The notes: generated by a model from the letters alone, not told the origin. A stretch of 64,000 nt of DNA from Bacillus thuringiensis (GCF_022095615.2 NZ_CP155560.1:434001-498000), one strand, 5' to 3'. Positions 1-8,847 are shown, counted from the stretch's first letter. Made by a program: numbers and translations.

Positions 1-331
1 TCGTTTGTTTTGTTTAAATAGGCTAATCTATCAATTTTATTAAATCTATTGATTTAATTACATATTATAGTTACATTCATATACTATAGTAGATTGCTAG
101 AAAGTAGGCGTAACCACGGATAGTTGCGTTGTGTTTGTAAACGGATAACCTTTTTTAGTTCTTTCAGTAGCTGGTATCGAAATTGCTAGATTAGAGATTT
201 CTCTTCAAGTAGCATTAGCTCTCTTTTTTATTTCCCCTTATGTTTCATTAACTACAAACAAGACGCCACCCAGATTACGGCAGATCCTACGATAATTGCT
301 ATGAACTTAATCAAACTACTTTATCCTAACA
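1..331. other. No clear gene
   Basis: No supported coding region is visible. On the minus strand around 240-330 a short hydrophobic stretch (GSAVIWVA) recalls small holin-like membrane proteins, but it lacks a convincing start, ribosome site and length. It is best read as decayed sequence at the window edge. Confidence 0.4.
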
Positions 332-523
332 TTATTTATTTTTTTGCTTCCATACCCTATTCTCTCTATAATAAGTGTTCTTGCTATTTATGAAGTCAGC
401 GGTATTACCAGGAATATTATATTTCTTATTCGTTTTCTTTGCCTTATTCTTCAGCCTTTTTTCTTCTTGAATAGCTTGTAAATCTGCCTTCCATTGTTTC
501 AACAAATTCTTTTCACGTCGCAT
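332..523 (-). CDS. Small basic hypothetical protein
   Basis: I do not recognise this 63-residue protein. It is very rich in Lys, Arg and Asn, with a likely helical N-terminal half (residues 1-35). The start is an ATG preceded by AAGGGG about ten bases upstream, a plausible Bacillus ribosome site. It stands alone among decayed sequence, with no obvious operon partner. It could be a small nucleic-acid-binding protein, but nothing beyond composition supports that. A chance reading frame cannot be excluded. Confidence 0.4.
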   Translation of the reverse strand: MRREKNLLKQWKADLQAIQEEKRLKNKAKKTNKKYNIPGNTADFINSKNTYYRENRVWKQKNK

Positions 524-649
524 CGAATTTGTACCCCTTGGATTAAGATGTGAACCAAATAATTAGATTCTACCTATTTATTGACCCTTTAATCTAAATA
601 TCCATTTTTTAAAATTCACTTTTAATGTGTAATTTTTATATAACGAAGA

Positions 650-672
650 AAAAAGCACCCGTATTGGATGCT
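650..672 (-). terminator. Intrinsic terminator after the 672-950 gene
   Basis: On the minus strand a seven-pair stem (AGCATCC / GGGTGCT with one G-U pair, loop of five) is followed by a T-rich run. The end of the stem overlaps the stop codon of the 672-950 gene. Confidence 0.65.
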
Positions 673-950
673 TAATGTATACTAATATTAATATTGAATA
701 ACTTCATTGATAGACTTTCAAGCACAATAAATATACTAGCTGAAACTGATCTATATCCGATATTCTTTCCTGTAACATTAATAGTAATCTCCGCCAAATG
801 GATTGGTACATCACCTTTTTCAAAAATTTTATCTTCAACCTTCTCAACTATTGCTACATTATCAACTTCTTTAAAAGTTTTTAGCAATTTTGTTTCTAAT
901 AAAGTAAAATCAAAATTTTTATCTTTAACCACATCAAATATTATCTTCAT
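672..950 (-). CDS. Small hypothetical protein
   Basis: A 92-residue protein of unknown function, starting MKIIFDVVKDKNFDF. It has alternating charged and hydrophobic segments typical of a small soluble alpha/beta protein, with no signal peptide or membrane segment. The ATG follows a GGGGAAAG-type ribosome site, and the stop codon overlaps an intrinsic terminator on the same strand, so it looks like a complete single-gene unit. The layout would fit an immunity or orphan accessory gene, but I have no motif evidence for that. Confidence 0.5.
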   Translation of the reverse strand: MKIIFDVVKDKNFDFTLLETKLLKTFKEVDNVAIVEKVEDKIFEKGDVPIHLAEITINVTGKNIGYRSVSASIFIVLESLSMKLFNINISIH

Positions 951-1055
951 TTTTCTTTCCCCATTATTAACTAGTTAATATACATCTATTTAATTATATA
1001 TTCTTGTATTAAATAATTCAAAAAATATGTTTTATTGAATTTCCTATAGTTAACC

Positions 1056-1440
1056 TATCTAATAGAGAGAAATAAAAAGATAAGTTCCTCTTCCAATTCA
1101 AGAGTATCCTCAACCTTCTCGTTTATACTCCGTAAGGCTAGCTCAATACTTCCGCTATTTAATGAACTTGTAAGATATTGATATGGCGATTTAAACTAAA
1201 TTCAATTAGGAAGAAACAAATCGCTCCTATCTTGTCTGCTTTCTCCAGGCAATCTAATTGTTGCTATGCAATGTTCTTTAAATCAAATTGTGTAGGATTC
1301 TCTGTAGATTTTGCTTCAAATGCGATAGCTCCTCCCTTATACACACCGTCATAATCTACTGTACTTTTAAGGCTTCATAGAATCCACTCCGCCTCGTTAC
1401 TACATTTCATGTACTAGATTGATAAGAATTTCAAATGCCA
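1056..1440 (-). pseudogene. recU: RecU Holliday junction resolvase remnant
   Basis: On the minus strand the frame through 1362-1170 reads TVDYDGVYKGG, then AIAFEAKSTENPTQFDLKN, then a TAG stop, then CLEKADKIGAICFFLIEF. This matches the core of RecU-type resolvases: the catalytic Asp of the DYDG motif, the E-x-K of FEAKST, and the AICFFLIEF strand. The frame is broken by at least one internal stop, by frame changes around 1160 and 1365-1440, and by loss of the N-terminus. The tail at 1056-1163 is an open but shifted frame. RecU genes are common on Bacillus plasmids and phages; this one is dead. Confidence 0.6.
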
Positions 1441-1563
1441 TTTCGCATTTTCTGATTCCCCTTGTTATTCCTCACTTTCTATTAAAAGGATTATGTTATT
1501 AAGTTTCCGTAAAATGGTAATTAATATATAATTAAACTATTCAAATCTTAGGTGGTGATGTAA

Positions 1564-1728
1564 ATGACTGAAACAATCCGAATTGTCATTTTCACTCTTA
1601 TAGGAATAAGTGCCATATTTTCTGTAATCAAAGAATTTCAAAAACCCGAAAAAAGAAAGTTTTGGATTACATTCGAAACTTTAATTCTGATTGGGACAGC
1701 CTGGACGCTAATAGGGCTTCTCGTGTAA
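1564..1728 (+). CDS. Small two-helix membrane protein
   Basis: A 54-residue protein starting MTETIRIVIFTLIGISAI. Two hydrophobic segments (about residues 5-21 and 37-53) are separated by a basic loop with KEFQKPEKRKF, so a hairpin membrane topology is likely. AGGTGGTGA lies just before the ATG. A hairpin at 1821-1846 downstream probably ends its transcript. No family was recognised. Small hydrophobic proteins of this kind on plasmids include toxins and transport accessories, but there is no specific evidence here. Confidence 0.55.
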   Translation: MTETIRIVIFTLIGISAIFSVIKEFQKPEKRKFWITFETLILIGTAWTLIGLLV

Positions 1729-1820
1729 CCTACATAATTAGTCCCCCCTTGAATAAAACTTAATATTCCGTCAATAATATATATGACATTAGATTTTCTC
1801 CTTGTTCCCCTTGGAGAATC

Positions 1821-1848
1821 GAGCAGTTAGCTTTTGCTAGCTGCTCTT
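1821..1848 (+). terminator. Intrinsic terminator
   Basis: Stem GAGCAGTTAGC / GCTAGCTGCTC (one G-U pair) with a four-base loop, followed by a short T-rich run. It lies 93 bases after the 1564-1728 gene. Confidence 0.6.
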
Positions 1849-1950
1849 TGTTTGTAAAAAACGAACACAATTGACTACACGCACATATAGTGTACTGTGT
1901 TCCTTTCTTTATAAATTGAAATAGTCATTATAAAATCAATCACGTCACGA

Positions 1951-1976
1951 GAGCACTTTATTAAGTGCTCTTTTCG
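1951..1976. repeat. Inverted repeat at gene end
   Basis: GAGCACTT and AAGTGCTC form a short perfect stem, with TTTT on the plus strand, at the 3' end of the small gene 1961-2164. It probably ends transcription from one or both sides. Confidence 0.4.
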
Positions 1977-2164
1977 TATTTCAAATACATACAAAATGAA
2001 CCTTTTATACTAATCTTCCTCTTCGCTAACTCCCTCTGATAAGCTGGTATTGTATAATAACGAACCGTTTTAAGAAGTACGTCCATATGTTGAGCGCATT
2101 CCTTTATGGTCCCGAGACATACGAATGATTCACTCTTATAAACGACGTATTCCTTTAAGTTCAT
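1961..2164 (-). CDS. Phage/plasmid-type small HTH-like protein
   Basis: A 67-residue protein starting MNLKEYVVYKSESFVC. The pattern 'YVVYK...F.CLGT..ECAQHM.V...TVRYY..PAY' is familiar from small proteins of Bacillus phages and plasmids, in which a short strand is followed by a helix-turn-helix-like segment (ECAQHMDVLLKTVRYY). The ATG has AGAAAAGGAGA upstream, a strong ribosome site. The exact function is unknown; a role in sensing or DNA binding is inference. Confidence 0.6.
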   Translation of the reverse strand: MNLKEYVVYKSESFVCLGTIKECAQHMDVLLKTVRYYTIPAYQRELAKRKISIKGSFCMYLKYEKST

Positions 2165-2643
2165 TTTTCATTCTCCTTTTCTAATAAAATAGAATTTTTG
2201 TTCAGTTTTATCGCACTCAAGAGATATAGACAACTATATGTTTAAGTGTTAAAATTTTATTGTGAATCCCATATAGGTTCACAAATGACTTTTTTCTCTG
2301 TTCATGGGGCTTTTACGTAATAGTAAAGGCCATTTTTTTATTCAAATTACGATTTCCATCACTTTTCCCATACATTTATGAAACATTCGTATATCGCGTT
2401 ATAAAAGTCCTTTTTTGAATCATTTTCATTCTGTCAAAAAGGCCTAGTCCCCCTAGTTTTTTTGCGTTTAAATAAAGAGGTGTAATGTATTTCTCAATGT
2501 ACAAAATAATATTCGAATGGAATTCCAATACATATTATTAAAATTAAAGTGTTCCTAGTGGGAAAAACGCACACTTTGATGTTATTTCTATGAAAAATAT
2601 TTACAAAAAAAACGGTCTAAATCTAGACCATTTTTTCTTTTAA
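2165..2643. other. Intergenic region with a terminator
   Basis: No gene supported. A hairpin at about 2308-2337 (GGCTTTTAC / GTAAAGGCC with one G-U pair, then seven T) looks like a plus-strand intrinsic terminator, but no intact gene precedes it. The rest is AT-rich with no recognised feature. Confidence 0.45.
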
Positions 2644-2910
2644 TTATTCATATTCAGATGTAATTGTATTATATTTTTTCTTTTGATCTGCATCATCTGT
2701 TATTAGCCAAATGAATTGTTTTTTATGACCTTTAGCACTAAGCATTTCAGTTTCCTTTAAACTATTACATAGGCTTGTAAAAAGCTTTTTGAATGCATTT
2801 AAACTCCATAGATGTTCAATTTTAGACTTATCGCTTAGTGCCCCCATATTATTAGAACATCCTACATTATTTAGGCAGAATGTCGCCAATAAACACGCTA
2901 TTATTATATT
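2644..2910 (-). pseudogene. Truncated lipoprotein-like gene
   Basis: An open frame reads a hydrophobic stretch (IIIACLLATFCLNNVGCS) followed by a soluble tail ending TITSEYE. LNNVGC resembles a lipobox, so this looks like a small lipoprotein lacking its start: upstream the frame meets a stop and only a TTG at 2889 could initiate, with no good ribosome site. Directly upstream (2915-3010) the DNA resembles 3505-3600 inside the next gene, suggesting a duplication or recombination joint that removed the 5' end. Confidence 0.4.
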
Positions 2911-3056
2911 TATAATATGGCTTTTTTATCTTCTGTAGCAAGAGAACCTGCATAATTAATCCTATTAAATCATTAAAAGATATGCCAAATACAAACAGCA
3001 TTTTAATAAATTCCCCACAATAACTGAACTATTTAGTTTTTTCATCTATTTTTTAT

Positions 3057-3680
3057 TTACCTTAAAGTAATCCATTCATAACTTGCCCACTCTTTTGGTT
3101 TTTTATCGTACTTAATACGACCAGTCGTACAGAATGAAGCAATCATCCATTGTATACTGTTCATCTTGGCATATGGATCAATACAATCCTCTATTTTTTT
3201 TAATTGATAGCCTGTACTATTTTTCTGCCAAATTGTATATAAACGAAAATGGGTTGTCGTAACAAGTCTAGCTTTTGTTGTAACTTGCCATTTTGCAATT
3301 TTCGTTAAATCTTCTTTTACTTTTCTTTCATAATCTTGTTTTACTACCTTATAACCCTTCTCTTTATTAATTAGTCCATTCGAGAATGTAAAAGGCATTT
3401 GATGCACCTCATAGACTTTTCCTTCTTCATCTCCTAAAATATTTGATTGTACTAGGAATATATTTTTTAGTTTTAACTGTTCCGTTAATTCTTTTCCGCT
3501 CCGATAAAACGGTTTTTTTATCTTCTGAAGCAGGACAACCTGTACAATTAATCCGATAAGTAACGGATACGCTAGTATAAAAACCATATTAATAAACATA
3601 TTTGTAATAAGTACCCCTACTAGTGAAAATATTGTAAAATAAATATACGTTTCTCTTTGATGAATGATTCTACTATTCAA
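3057..3680 (-). CDS. Tad-locus membrane protein, unknown
   Basis: A 207-residue protein, last gene of the pilus operon. I chose a TTG start at 3680: it has GGAGGT eight bases upstream and overlaps the stop of the prepilin peptidase gene (translational coupling). Two hydrophobic segments lie near residues 12-45 (YIYFTIFSLVGVLITNMF, then ILAYPLLIGLIVQVVLL), followed by a basic cytoplasmic or surface domain of about 150 residues. I do not recognise the soluble domain. Its place suggests a role in pilus assembly or in DNA or protein export at the membrane. Confidence 0.65.
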   Translation of the reverse strand: MNSRIIHQRETYIYFTIFSLVGVLITNMFINMVFILAYPLLIGLIVQVVLLQKIKKPFYRSGKELTEQLKLKNIFLVQSNILGDEEGKVYEVHQMPFTFSNGLINKEKGYKVVKQDYERKVKEDLTKIAKWQVTTKARLVTTTHFRLYTIWQKNSTGYQLKKIEDCIDPYAKMNSIQWMIASFCTTGRIKYDKKPKEWASYEWITLR

Positions 3681-4222
3681 TCCAACATACCTCCGTTTTG
3701 ATAAATAGTGAAACCAACATACACAATCGCTCCTAATAAAATAGAACAAGCCCCTGGAAAACTCTGTATCAGCTGTATTTCTTTTTTCGGTAGTTTTGCC
3801 CCAAATATAGAAGCAGCATGCTCCAATTGGTCTTCAAATGCTCCTACAAACCCTAAAATTTTAATTAATCGATACACACTAGCAATCCAAAAGAATAGTA
3901 AATGGAAAGCTGTTAATGTAATAGCGGTAAGGATAGCTGTTTCTTTTACTACATTACTAATATATAAAGCTACAACAATAATCATTTTTGTATCACCTGG
4001 TGAAGAAAATTTAAATGTCTCTAACAACAAACCACATGCTAAGGCCATGGCTAGTACAATCACAATCTCTTTCCCTGTTCTTATTCCAGCAAAATACGTG
4101 ATCCCTATACCTACAATTAAAAATAGCAAATGCCATATATTTTTCGTTTTTCTATATTTCAAATCAGTAAATACATTTAGGGCCATATATCCTATTAGTA
4201 TTCCTATTACATACATACTCAT
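3677..4222 (-). CDS. Prepilin peptidase (A24 family, TadV/CpaA-like)
   Basis: A 181-residue integral membrane aspartyl protease that would cleave the leader from the Flp-type pilins encoded upstream. It is the short form without the N-methylating domain, as in TadV/CpaA. Visible motifs are the first catalytic Asp in NVFTDLKYRKTKN (about residue 20) and the second in SSPGDTKM (a GD-x-K variant of the family GxGD motif). At least five hydrophobic segments cover the rest. The ATG follows AAGGAGAAAG. It overlaps the following membrane-protein gene. Assignment is by motif and neighbourhood. Confidence 0.85.
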   Translation of the reverse strand: MSMYVIGILIGYMALNVFTDLKYRKTKNIWHLLFLIVGIGITYFAGIRTGKEIVIVLAMALACGLLLETFKFSSPGDTKMIIVVALYISNVVKETAILTAITLTAFHLLFFWIASVYRLIKILGFVGAFEDQLEHAASIFGAKLPKKEIQLIQSFPGACSILLGAIVYVGFTIYQNGGMLD

Positions 4223-4259
4223 AATTCTTTCTCCTTATTTTCCCCTGTTTTGATTGTTA

Positions 4260-6185
4260 TTACGGTCCACTCACTAAAGACCAAGTGACTGTAGAAGTAT
4301 AAGTGGCTTGCCTATTCTTCCCAACGTAAGTTGTCCCTGGATCTAACTGCAGTTGTAATCCATTTTGCCCAAAATCGACTTGATATTCTCCAATTGCTAC
4401 ATCTTTCGAAGAACGGATAATAGTGTGTGCTGCCCCATTATCAATAGGTATATTAGGAATCTGTACAATAGGCTTCCCTGTCTCTAGGCCTTTTACTTTT
4501 GTTACACTCACTTGATTTTTTAAGGATAGAGAACCCTTTGGCAATTGTTTTGCTATGTTCGACTCTGTAAATGGCGAAATAGTCATAATTAATCTCCATC
4601 CATCCGCTTGATTTCGACTATCATGTATCATGAGTTTCCCTAATGTGCCAAATGAATTTTGTTTTTCTCCATTTAATTGAATCGGGCTGAACTGAACACT
4701 TTTTGGTACAGTGAGCATGTCCACCTGTCCTTTTTGTGTGCTAGAAATATGCTTTGTCGCACTTTTATTCCCAGCTTTATCTACCGTTCGGATATGTACA
4801 TATTGTGGTTTCGAATAATCCATCGGAAACTGAATGCTAGTCTGACTTGTGAACTGAATACCATTTACATTATCAAGTGATATATCCGGTTTATCATTTA
4901 CTACATATTCATAGCCCTTTACTGCGCTTGTTACAGTTGCAGGGACCTCCTTAGAAAAGTCTGAAACGCCATTCCTACCAACTCCACGAATTTTATAATG
5001 ATAGGTACTTCCTTCATCTTTCGCGGAATCAAATGTGACTTTTGTTTCCTTTAGCTCTCTATTTTCAACTTGAAAACCTTCAGGTGCGGTTGGTGTTGCC
5101 TGATCCCTTGCCTCTTTATCTACATAATCAGAGAGTCCACCCTTATATATTTGCTGATTCCCTCGGTATACTTCTGCTTCTGATGCATATCCCACTTTTA
5201 ACTCGTCTACATATGTAATTCCTTCTGAATAGGCAAGCATATAAAAAGTTACGCCTCGTTGCTCGGTGATATAAAAAGGATTATTTGCAACTTGAGTATT
5301 CATACTAAATGTAGACCATCCATTTATTTCTTTGTTCAAATCATTCTTTGTGACCGTACGATTATTCGGTAATTGTATAGGTGCTGCCCATTTTCTCGTT
5401 TTTAAGCGGTCTCCTTGTTTCATCGGAGTAACAATAGGACTATTTAATATTAACTTCCCTTTTCCAGATCCATCCTGGTAAGGTATTACCTTATCTATCA
5501 TGGGCGAATCTTGATACACATCTTTGTTTATATCCGACGTTATATGTCTTCTATCCCTTGGTATGTTGGTACCTGGTTCCCTCTCTGGAAACAAAGAAGT
5601 GTTACTAATTTCTAATTCTTTCGAACCGGATGGGACATCTTTTAAAACAGTAGTGTTGTAATAATCAAACTTTCTCCCTGTTTCCCAACTTCCATCACCA
5701 TAAAAGCTAATTTTCCCCACCCCTTGTGACTTTGCTTTAAAAGTAGCGGAAATATAAGCATTATTAGGGACGTTTAACCTCTTAAAAACAGCGATAGAAT
5801 CTGTTCTAACAGTATAGGGATATAAGACTCGATTCCCTCCTAATTTTGTATCAAATACTTTGTACCCGCTGGTATCTGTACCATTTGGATAAAAGACCTC
5901 AGATTGTAGACTTTGATTCCCATCTCCATAAAAATCTCCCCAACCATTCATTAAATTGACATCTTTAGGATTATTAAAATCAATTTTCCATAGTACATCT
6001 TGATCTAAGATATCAATTGCCCATTCTAATTTGACCTCATTCTCTTTCCCACTTGCAGTGAGTGTTGGAATACCATTCTGCTTATTTACTGCTTGATCAG
6101 CTAATACATTGTTATCTTTTATACCTATAAATAAGCATGCAGCGGTTAAAAGCATGACCGAAGTGAAAATCTTCACCCGTTTCAC
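4260..6185 (-). CDS. WxL-domain surface protein with FN3-like region
   Basis: A 641-residue secreted protein. Residues 1-29 form a signal peptide (MKRVKIFTSVMLLTAACLF) with the A-D-Q cleavage region after it. The middle resembles fibronectin-III-like repeats (PTAPEGFQVENRELKETKV; YHYKIRGVGRNGVSDFS). The C-terminal 160 residues are a WxL domain with both hallmark tripeptides, WRL (DGWRLIMTIS) and WSL (TSTVTWSLVSGP at the very end). WxL domains attach non-covalently to the wall and work with DUF916/DUF3324 partners, one of which lies directly upstream. The GTG start follows GGGAGAGGATAG. It may be a pilus-associated or wall-docking component. Confidence 0.85.
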   Translation of the reverse strand: MKRVKIFTSVMLLTAACLFIGIKDNNVLADQAVNKQNGIPTLTASGKENEVKLEWAIDILDQDVLWKIDFNNPKDVNLMNGWGDFYGDGNQSLQSEVFYPNGTDTSGYKVFDTKLGGNRVLYPYTVRTDSIAVFKRLNVPNNAYISATFKAKSQGVGKISFYGDGSWETGRKFDYYNTTVLKDVPSGSKELEISNTSLFPEREPGTNIPRDRRHITSDINKDVYQDSPMIDKVIPYQDGSGKGKLILNSPIVTPMKQGDRLKTRKWAAPIQLPNNRTVTKNDLNKEINGWSTFSMNTQVANNPFYITEQRGVTFYMLAYSEGITYVDELKVGYASEAEVYRGNQQIYKGGLSDYVDKEARDQATPTAPEGFQVENRELKETKVTFDSAKDEGSTYHYKIRGVGRNGVSDFSKEVPATVTSAVKGYEYVVNDKPDISLDNVNGIQFTSQTSIQFPMDYSKPQYVHIRTVDKAGNKSATKHISSTQKGQVDMLTVPKSVQFSPIQLNGEKQNSFGTLGKLMIHDSRNQADGWRLIMTISPFTESNIAKQLPKGSLSLKNQVSVTKVKGLETGKPIVQIPNIPIDNGAAHTIIRSSKDVAIGEYQVDFGQNGLQLQLDPGTTYVGKNRQATYTSTVTWSLVSGP

Positions 6186-6234
6186 CCTATCCTCTCCCTC
6201 ACTTTATTAGTATTTATGAGGATTTTTGTTCTTC

Positions 6235-7298
6235 TCACTGTGTAGAATGCTTCTTTCTCCACCATACAAATACAAATATTGAAATGATTAATATTACAAC
6301 ACCAGCCACTATCATATATGTTTGATTAGAATACTTCGGTAATACCTTTACTTCACCTGTTTGTTCCGCGTACTCGGTCACATGAGAAGCAGTTATTTGG
6401 AATTCTTCTGTATATGTTTTGGTACACCATTCTCTTTTATTGTGACTTTTAGCATATACTTTCCATCTTTGTATTCTTTCGCTTTCCATGGAATAGCCAA
6501 TCCTACCTTGGATTTCGGGGCAACATTGAACGCTGGAATATTCCCATGAAATAGAACGTTATCCTTAGATAAAACTTTATAGTAAACTGCCACATCCCTC
6601 ACGATATTTGCATTTGTATTTTGAATAAGTGCATGTACTTGCGGTTGTGTTGGATATGATTCGATCGCTGTGCCATTTAACTTCATAGATAAATTATTAA
6701 CAGAATTTTCAGTCTCAACTACATTCAGCTGTATTGCCACCGCGTATTCAATCCTGTTATGTACAGAGAAGTTCAATCCATCTTTTTCAAGCCCCTGTGA
6801 TTTTATATCTTGCGCTAATTGAAATAATAATCCACCTAAAAATACTCCATCTTGATTAGGTGTCGTCACATGTATCTCTATGGTTTTGGTTTGATTTCCT
6901 TCTAAAGTAACAGTAGAAGGAGCTTGCACATACTGATCCATATAAAAATCTGTATCCATTAACGTACTTTGTGAAACCTCACGATTTGACACATACATAA
7001 TACCACCATTTGTAGAGGTTAGAGCATTGGCCACTTTTATATTCACTTTAATTTGAGTATTAGCTTTATTGTGTACATCCAATTTCACTGTTTGGTTCTG
7101 TTTCTTTTTCACATGCAAATTAAAATAGTTTTTGATATCACCTAATTGATTATCTGGAACATGAATGTTTACATCAAATGGTAGACTTTCTTGTTTTTCT
7201 TCTGCATAAACAAGATGAAAAGGTTTTAGGAATAAGCTCAAAGTAAACACAATACCCACTAATATACTCATAGAAATTTTATAAGCATAACTATTCAT
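6235..7298 (-). pseudogene. DUF916/DUF3324 WxL-partner protein, frameshifted
   Basis: Membrane-anchored partner of WxL proteins. Residues 1-32 are a signal peptide. Then come the DUF916 peptidoglycan-binding region (PFDVNIHVPDNQ..., from about 40) and the DUF3324 WxL-binding region (from about 180). The N-terminal frame stops at 6393, just after KENGVPKHIQKNSK. The expected C-terminus (KTYTEEFQITASHVTEY..., then a membrane helix VAGVVILIISIFVFVWW and a basic tail) is in another frame ending at 6235. Adding one A to the four-A run at about 6420-6423 restores a full 354-residue protein. Family members normally carry the C-terminal anchor, so the broken form would be released. It could be a sequencing error, true decay or slippage. 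Confidence 0.75.
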
Positions 7299-7371
7299 AT
7301 TGCACCTTCTTTCTATACACAGAAGAGAAGCATATCTATAATATGTATCTCTTCTGCATTATAATTTCTAA

Positions 7372-7977
7372 TCAGGGGCCTATTATAATGGAATAGGTAA
7401 GTTTCGACTCATATGAGGTAGCACCAGCCTTAATCTCTACATATGTACTATGTGGATTTAGAGTTAACACCTTAGACTTATCATTAAAACTCACGTTATA
7501 CTTTCCCATACCCTCATCTTTTTTCGCACTTAAAATTGTAACCTGATTATCTGTATCTATTATAAAGTTAGTTGTTTTAAACTCCGGATTAGGTGAGCTT
7601 GTCCCACCAATTTTCGTAATAGCAGCACCACCACTATTTAAAACTAAAGAACCCTTTGGAAGTGTCCGATTTGACTTTGCATCTCCACTTACTTTAAATT
7701 GATCTGCTTTTACGTTGATTCTCCAACCATTTCCTGAACCCGTCGCATCTGTCACTGTAAGTACTCCAGGATTGGCATTTGTCACTTGGGTTTCTCCACT
7801 TAGCGTTACGGAGTTAAAGTTACTAATTGGTGTAACCGCAATAATATGCTCACCACCCGTTATACTTTGATTTAGTTTTGTCTCAGCTGTTGTTGCTGCG
7901 CTTGCAGGTGTACCTATTACTGATATACTTAGTGCAATTGTTGCCAATGTAGGAATCATTACTTTACAAAATTTCAT
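7372..7977 (-). CDS. WxL-domain surface protein
   Basis: A 202-residue secreted protein made almost only of a signal peptide (KVMIPTLATIALSISVIG, cleavage after ASA) and a WxL domain. The hallmarks are slightly altered: WRI in GNGWRINVKADQF and YSI in the terminal SKLTYSIIIGP. The second ATG at 7977 was chosen because GGAGGG lies seven bases upstream; the longer reading frame would run into a leader hairpin. It follows the pilin genes and precedes the DUF916 partner, so it was probably made with the pilus. Confidence 0.85.
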   Translation of the reverse strand: MKFCKVMIPTLATIALSISVIGTPASAATTAETKLNQSITGGEHIIAVTPISNFNSVTLSGETQVTNANPGVLTVTDATGSGNGWRINVKADQFKVSGDAKSNRTLPKGSLVLNSGGAAITKIGGTSSPNPEFKTTNFIIDTDNQVTILSAKKDEGMGKYNVSFNDKSKVLTLNPHSTYVEIKAGATSYESKLTYSIIIGP

Positions 7978-8008
7978 CATTAGCCCTCCATATTTTTTAG
8001 AATAGAAA

Positions 8009-8029
8009 GAGCCACTTAAATCGTGACTC
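8009..8029 (-). promoter_or_regulatory. Weak leader hairpin before the WxL gene
   Basis: GAGTCAC / GTGGCTC (one G-U pair, loop of seven) followed by TTTCTATT, 31 bases before the WxL start. Position is like that of the strong leader hairpins elsewhere in the window, but the stem is short and its sequence differs. It may instead be the terminator of the pilin cluster. Confidence 0.35.
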
Positions 8030-8058
8030 CCATTACCTACAACCATAAGAAATTAAAT

Positions 8059-8259
8059 TTAGTTCCAAGAATCTACATCTGCATTTTTTGATGCTTTTGT
8101 GAATCGAGCTAAAATTGTATCATAGCCACCTTGAATTGCTTTCCATACAAATGGACCAATCACTAATACGATAATGACAGCCAAGGCGATTAACATACCA
8201 TTTTCTGATGATAATTGTGAGTCTTCATTTTTTAACCAATTCTTCATTTTTGCTAACAT
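8059..8259 (-). CDS. Flp-type pilin, copy 3
   Basis: A 66-residue pilin subunit, third in transcription order. The layout is a short charged leader (MLAKMKNWLKNEDS), a 21-residue hydrophobic helix (MLIALAVIIVLVIGPFVW) and a short soluble tail ending NADVDSWN. The helix is preceded by SSE, giving a Glu at the +5 position typical of Flp pilins if cleavage occurs after the Ser of NEDS, not after a Gly as is usual. It is nearly identical to the two pilins upstream. It would be processed by the A24 peptidase and assembled by TadA/B/C. Confidence 0.85.
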   Translation of the reverse strand: MLAKMKNWLKNEDSQLSSENGMLIALAVIIVLVIGPFVWKAIQGGYDTILARFTKASKNADVDSWN

Positions 8260-8331
8260 TGCATTTCATCTCCTTTATATATCGATTTTAAGAATCTACA
8301 AAAATAAGAAATTACTTATCTAAATTCCACA

Positions 8332-8535
8332 TCAGTTGTTCCAAGAATTCACATCTGCATTTTTCGATGCTTTTGTGAATCGAGCTAAAATTGTATCATA
8401 GCCACCTTGAATTGCTTTCCATACAAATGGACCAATCACTAATACGATAATGACCGCTAGGGCAATTAACATACCGTTTTCTGATGATAGTTGTGAATCT
8501 TCATTTTTTAACCAATTTTTCATTTTTGTTAACAT
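8332..8535 (-). CDS. Flp-type pilin, copy 2
   Basis: A 67-residue pilin, differing from its neighbours at only a few positions (MLTKMKN start; KNADVNSWNN end). It shares the leader, hydrophobic helix and Glu+5 with the other copies. AAGGGAG precedes the ATG. Tandem copies separated by about 65-75 bases of spacer point to local duplication. The copies differ at many third codon positions in the hydrophobic segment, so the duplication is not very recent and the protein sequence is under selection. Confidence 0.85.
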   Translation of the reverse strand: MLTKMKNWLKNEDSQLSSENGMLIALAVIIVLVIGPFVWKAIQGGYDTILARFTKASKNADVNSWNN

Positions 8536-8598
8536 GATTAGAACTCCCTTATCTACTTATTTAAGCTGTACGTAATAAACATCATTAATTTAAAACTT

Positions 8599-8805
8599 CT
8601 ATTGTTTGTTCCAAGAATTCACATCTGCATTGCTTGATGCTTTTGTAAATCTAGCTAGAATTGTGTCATATCCGCCTTGAATTGCTTTCCAAACAAACGG
8701 GCCAATCACTAATACAATAATTACCGCCAAGGCAATCAACATACCGTTTTCTGATGATAATTGTGAGTCTTCGTTTTTTAACCAATTCTTCATTTTTGTT
8801 AACAT
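8599..8805 (-). CDS. Flp-type pilin, copy 1
   Basis: A 68-residue pilin, first of the three tandem copies, directly after tadC. Same organisation: basic leader, hydrophobic helix MLIALAVIIVLVIGPFVW, short tail (SSNADVNSWNKQ). GAGGAGT precedes the ATG. Three pilins may set filament composition or simply raise dosage. The leader lacks the usual Gly before the cleavage site. Confidence 0.85.
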   Translation of the reverse strand: MLTKMKNWLKNEDSQLSSENGMLIALAVIIVLVIGPFVWKAIQGGYDTILARFTKASSNADVNSWNKQ

Positions 8806-8847
8806 GTGTATTACTCCTCTTCTTATTCAATTTTGGGTACTAGCTTC

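Noticed and set aside
3708..4253. Plus-strand frame opposite the prepilin peptidase
   Set aside because: It mirrors the peptidase gene, which has clear catalytic motifs and a good ribosome site.
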